Below are positions 13,569-14,731 of a stretch of 14,731 nucleotides of DNA, piece after piece (the first letter of the stretch is position 1; each line of letters starts with the position of its first letter). A program made the position numbers and the translations under genes. The notes beneath the pieces are model-generated. The model ran no database searches, was not told the DNA's origin, and saw only the letters and a program-made list of their open reading frames with translations. This DNA comes from an uncultured Actinomycetes bacterium. Its GTDB lineage: Bacteria; Actinomycetota; Actinomycetes; Nanopelagicales; Nanopelagicaceae. The stretch spans positions 1 through 14,731 of the forward strand of contig CAIXTG010000221.1 in the NCBI GenBank assembly GCA_903922325.1, written 5' to 3'.

Positions 13569-14378
13569 ATGTCTAAACGCAACAAAGGCAAGATGCCGTT
13601 ACTTGAGCATTTAAACGAATTCCGAAAACGTTTCCTTCGCTCCGTCATCGCAATTCTGGTGGCATCGACTGCTGGTTGGTTTCTTTATGACCAAATAATT
13701 ACTCAGTTGGCCAAACCAGTTTGTGATCTCGCCGCAGCGAGAGCTACCGCTTCCGATGAATGCGGCTCGCTTTATATCAACGGAATTTTAGGACCACTGA
13801 ACCTGCAAATTAAGGTTGCAATTCTTAGTGGTCTGATTGTGGCTGCACCGATTTGGCTTTATCAACTTTGGGCATTTATCGCACCAGCACTTCATCGTAA
13901 AGAGAAGCGATACTCGATTCTCTTCCTTTTCGCCGCCACCCCATTTTTTGCAATAGGCGCGACCATTGGTTACCTAATCTTGCCCGTTGCAATTAAGGTG
14001 CTTTTTGGTTTCACGCCAGATGCGCTTACAAATCTGGTCAAATTCGACGATTATTTAGATTTTGTTTTACGGATGATTTTGTTATTTGGCTTAGCTTTCG
14101 AGCTACCCGTATTCCTGCTGACTTTCAATCTAATTGGGTTCTTGCGTGGCTCTACCATCTTAAAACCATGGCGAATCTGGGTGTTCTCAATCACTTTAGC
14201 GGCTGCAGCATTGACCCCAACATCAGATCCAATAACAATGAGTTTTCTGGCTGGTCCACTAGTTCTGCTTTACTTCTTGGCCGGCTTGATTGCGCTCTTG
14301 CTAGATCGACGTAGAGACAAACGCAAGCAAAGCCAAGATTCAGCAGATTTTGATCCATCCGCATCGCCAATAGATTAA
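13569..14378 (+). CDS. tatC: Twin-arginine translocase subunit TatC
   Basis: TatC is the membrane receptor that recognises twin-arginine signal peptides. The 269-residue protein shows the N-terminal cytosolic motif MPLLEHLNEFRKRF (9-22) with signal-binding E13. About six membrane helices are visible, near 22-42, 78-100, 114-142, 164-190, 203-217 and 224-246. E179 in AFELP and the actinobacterial TPTSDP (216-221) are further family markers. The external loop contains C52 and C65, a pair that could form a disulfide. The C-terminal tail is cytosolic and basic, then acidic. It directly follows tatA, and no tatB is in this segment, as in other actinobacterial tatAC loci. No ribosome binding site is obvious. 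Confidence 0.96.
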   Translation: MSKRNKGKMPLLEHLNEFRKRFLRSVIAILVASTAGWFLYDQIITQLAKPVCDLAAARATASDECGSLYINGILGPLNLQIKVAILSGLIVAAPIWLYQLWAFIAPALHRKEKRYSILFLFAATPFFAIGATIGYLILPVAIKVLFGFTPDALTNLVKFDDYLDFVLRMILLFGLAFELPVFLLTFNLIGFLRGSTILKPWRIWVFSITLAAAALTPTSDPITMSFLAGPLVLLYFLAGLIALLLDRRRDKRKQSQDSADFDPSASPID

Positions 14379-14388
14379 TTCGAATCGG

Positions 14389-14394
14389 TAGGTT
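14389..14394 (+). promoter_or_regulatory. Leaderless -10 element for the lipid-kinase-like gene
   Basis: TAGGTT is followed by 6 bases and then ATG 14401. The hexamer and the first bases after it contain the perfect 10-base palindrome AGGTTTACCT (14390-14399), which is probably incidental. No -35 is evident. Confidence 0.55.
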
Positions 14395-14400
14395 TACCTC

Positions 14401-14731
14401 ATGTGGTTGGTGGTCGTAAATCCTAAAGCGGGCTTAGGCGCAGCAGCGTCGCTGGCCACCCAAGTTGTTGGCTTTCTACAGTCTCGCGAGATTGCTTATC
14501 GCATGATTTCCCCGAATAGTGCTGCCGAAACTAAAGCACTAGTCGCAGAGTCATTACGAAACGGTGAAGCCACTCGGTTACTTAGCGTTGGGGGAGATGG
14601 CTTATTTCACCTTTTATTGCAGTTTGCCATTGAGTTTAAAGTCCCGCTAGCGATAGTCCCAGGTGGAACCGGTAATGATTTCTATCGAACCTTAGGTTGG
14701 TTTGATCACGACTTGACTAATTATCTCGAAC
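14401..14731 (+). CDS. Diacylglycerol kinase / lipid kinase family protein (5' part)
   Basis: The open frame reads from ATG 14401 through the window end with no stop, giving 110 residues. It begins with the family-typical WLVVVNPKAGLG nucleotide-binding loop. It then has SVGGDGLFHLL, the GGDG motif, where the usual following threonine is leucine. VPGGTGNDFYRTLGW is the conserved GTxNDFAR-type motif. These mark the catalytic N-terminal domain of the DagK/LCB5/YegS family, which phosphorylates lipids such as diacylglycerol at the membrane. A gene of this family commonly follows tatC in actinobacteria. The C-terminal beta-rich domain lies outside the window, so substrate and completeness cannot be judged. 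Confidence 0.9.
   Translation, partial: MWLVVVNPKAGLGAAASLATQVVGFLQSREIAYRMISPNSAAETKALVAESLRNGEATRLLSVGGDGLFHLLLQFAIEFKVPLAIVPGGTGNDFYRTLGWFDHDLTNYLE

Noticed and set aside
14390..14399. Palindrome AGGTTTACCT as terminator or operator
   Set aside because: The stem is only 4 bases with no T-tract, and it coincides with the -10 element and start region. A protein-binding role cannot be excluded but has no second copy to support it.
1..14731. Mobile elements, CRISPR arrays, prophage or toxin-antitoxin genes
   Set aside because: No transposase, integrase, spaced direct repeats or small paired toxin-like genes were found. Gene order is the conserved actinobacterial backbone throughout.

Overview
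The window looks like a chromosomal segment of a small-genome actinobacterium. The gene order (MSMEG_4193-type phosphomutase, DUF3090, SCO1664 family, mshC, metH, HAD; and recB-like, trmI, pafB, pafC, tatA, tatC, lipid kinase) is a conserved actinobacterial backbone, and mycothiol ligase (MshC) is an actinobacterial enzyme. The GC content looks to be in the mid-40s percent, genes overlap often, and only about 370 of 14,731 bases lie outside genes. These traits suggest a streamlined freshwater lineage such as the acI/Nanopelagicales group. That placement is inference and is not proven by the sequence.

Layout. 1-25 is the 5' part of a tRNA-Leu on the minus strand. An M20 metallopeptidase (+) and an aldo/keto reductase (-) follow, meeting tail to tail with overlapping ends. 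A run of + strand genes then encodes a histidine-phosphatase-family protein, a DUF3090 zinc-ribbon protein, an SCO1664-family kinase-like protein, the mycothiol ligase MshC, cobalamin-dependent methionine synthase MetH, and a HAD phosphatase. The HAD gene overlaps tail to tail with a minus-strand RecB-like nuclease. Divergent from that nuclease is a second + strand run: tRNA m1A58 methyltransferase TrmI, the WYL regulators PafB and PafC, TatA, TatC, and a truncated diacylglycerol-kinase-like gene.

How the genes work together. The contents are mostly housekeeping: thiol redox buffering (MshC), methyl and methionine metabolism (MetH), tRNA modification (TrmI), DNA-damage transcription control (PafBC), and export of folded proteins (TatAC). 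The three genes before mshC form a known but functionally unexplained actinobacterial trio, and their content suggests a kinase/phosphatase pair.

Most interesting signals. (1) Seven genes, all but one at the head of a run, have a TANNNT -10 hexamer ending only 6-7 bases before the start codon. This predicts leaderless transcripts and helps choose the starts of metH and the nuclease. (2) The Pup-proteasome genes that commonly sit between trmI and pafBC are absent, and trmI overlaps pafB directly. (3) The uncharacterised trio abuts mshC. I see no mobile element, CRISPR array, prophage or clearly novel multigene defence system.
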